Source: Homarus americanus
Taxonomy: Eukaryota; Arthropoda; Malacostraca; Decapoda; Nephropidae
Length of the DNA: 64,000 nucleotides
Reading direction: 5' to 3'
NCBI RefSeq assembly: GCF_018991925.1
Contig: NW_024756463.1
Coordinates: 402,501 to 466,500 of the forward strand
In this document: positions 63,161-64,000 of the stretch, piece after piece
Position numbering within the stretch: the first letter of the stretch is position 1
Layout: every line of letters starts with the position of its first letter
Notes under the pieces: model-generated
What the model was told of the DNA's origin: nothing
What the model saw: only the letters and a program-made list of their open reading frames with translations
The model's database searches: none
Made by a program: the position numbers and the translations under genes

Positions 63161-63372
63161 CATCTTTCCATATTTAACATCAAGATATCCTATTACTGCT
63201 GGGTAGACGAGGTGAGTGACGGGAAGAAACAGTTGCTTGAGAGGCTAGTGTGCTAACCACTACATCACTTTCAATCCTTCAAATTCTCTGACGACGAGCG
63301 TGTTCCAGTAATGTTATTAGTGGTTGATAACGGAGAGAATTACAAAAACGATAATGAGTACTTATTTTTATT

Positions 63373-63711
63373 ATGAGTAACTTAGCTCTCGATGCTGCAC
63401 ACAGAAGGAACGAGAACGACAAGATAAGGGCATATGGGGAGAGAATTCAGAACGTTGACCAAGGCAGATTCACTCCTCTAGTGTTCACAACCTCTGGTGG
63501 GATGGGACCAAGTGCAAGATGCTTCTACGCCAGATTCGCGGAGGTGATATCCGAACGGAAGCAGCAGCCCAGAAGTTATGTTACAGCCTGGATGAGATAT
63601 CGACTGCCCTTCTCTCTCCTTAGGTCGGCTTTGCTCTGCCTCAGGGGAACGAGAACATCGGCCCCAAAGCCGACAACATGTGCAGATAATGACTATGAAG
63701 TAAGTCACTGA
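63373..63711 (+). pseudogene. Retroelement C-terminal fragment
   Basis: A 112-codon frame with RFTPLVFTTSGGMGPSARCF, YARFAEVISERKQQ and WMRYRLPFSLLRSALLCLRG. This block (FTPLVF, GGMG, FY.R.AE, W.R...F.LLRS...CLRG) recurs as the extreme C-terminus of many animal RT-encoding transposon polyproteins. No RT domain lies upstream here, so it is a fragment. Confidence 0.6.
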
Positions 63712-63739
63712 ATGCCGCATAGATCTGCAGCTCAACTAA

Positions 63740-64000
63740 CTCAACACAGCCAGGATAGCTACTTATGTATTAGGATATTTAATATTAAGGTAATAAAATG
63801 GTGGCGAAGGTATGGCTATTAGGGGAGGCTGGTGGCCAATAAAAAATATTAAAAAAAGAAAAGAAAAGTAGTATCAGTAGTATCATCATCATCACCAGGT
63901 TAGGAAGGAAAGAAATATAAGCTTGTTGAAGGTTCCTCTTACCGACACTTTTTATATCTTGGCTACTGGGCGTGACAGACAGCCAGCCAACGTAACAAAC
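63740..64000. other. Right edge, nothing recognised
   Basis: AT-rich; a short ATC repeat near 63,870-63,893. Confidence 0.5.

Overview
The window is eukaryotic nuclear DNA, almost certainly arthropod and most likely a decapod crustacean. The pointers are GT-AG introns, a secreted Rebers-Riddiford (RR) cuticle-protein gene, blocks of AACCT/AGGTT (the arthropod TTAGG telomere-type motif), two tRNA-derived SINE families, several LINE remnants and a very heavy load of micro- and minisatellites (by my rough tally about a quarter of the window). The species call is inference. No bacterial, plasmid, CRISPR or phage feature is present.

Only one convincing protein-coding gene is visible, on the minus strand between about 13.5 kb and 6.4 kb. 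A short exon gives a signal peptide (13,507-13,425). A long Ser/Thr/Asp-rich exon follows with about 25 copies of a 10-residue repeat (13,069-11,568). The next exon carries an exact R&R chitin-binding motif (10,472-10,303), and a long Pro/Thr-rich exon ends at a stop codon at 6,563, with a polyadenylation signal at 6,406-6,401. Splice phases agree at every junction. If exon 3 is not spliced to exon 4, it reads through to a stop at 10,249 and gives a 602-residue protein; the spliced form would be about 1,550 residues. Exon 4 is broken by single-base drop-outs inside its coding repeats, which look like assembly or sequencing error.

The rest is repeats and mobile-element fossils. 0-6 kb: a 29/58-bp tandem array, a full-length tRNA-Ala-like SINE with target duplication, and a 295-bp foldback element. 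14-33 kb: SINEs, a perfect 19-bp hairpin, an (AT)n tract, a GT-rich minisatellite, 22-bp and 38-bp minisatellites, telomere-like blocks. 33.9-44.7 kb: a satellite-dominated stretch with a 4.6-kb 35-bp array, a 13-bp array, a 32-bp array sharing a core with the 35-bp one, a (CA)n array with CCGCCCC interruptions, and a second 22-bp array. 45-46.7 kb: a decayed LINE carrying a 77-bp mariner-type MITE. 46.7-55.9 kb: more minisatellites, G-rich tracts and a 0.9-kb (TG)n array. 57.8-61.3 kb: nested LINEs, one inserted in another with an 8-bp target duplication. The right end holds a 45-bp array, a SINE 3' part and a retroelement C-terminal fragment.

I found no clearly undescribed system. The best candidates for new biology are the very large repeat-bearing RR cuticle protein with possible short and long isoforms, and the two neighbouring minisatellites that share a TGTTGACAGTG core.
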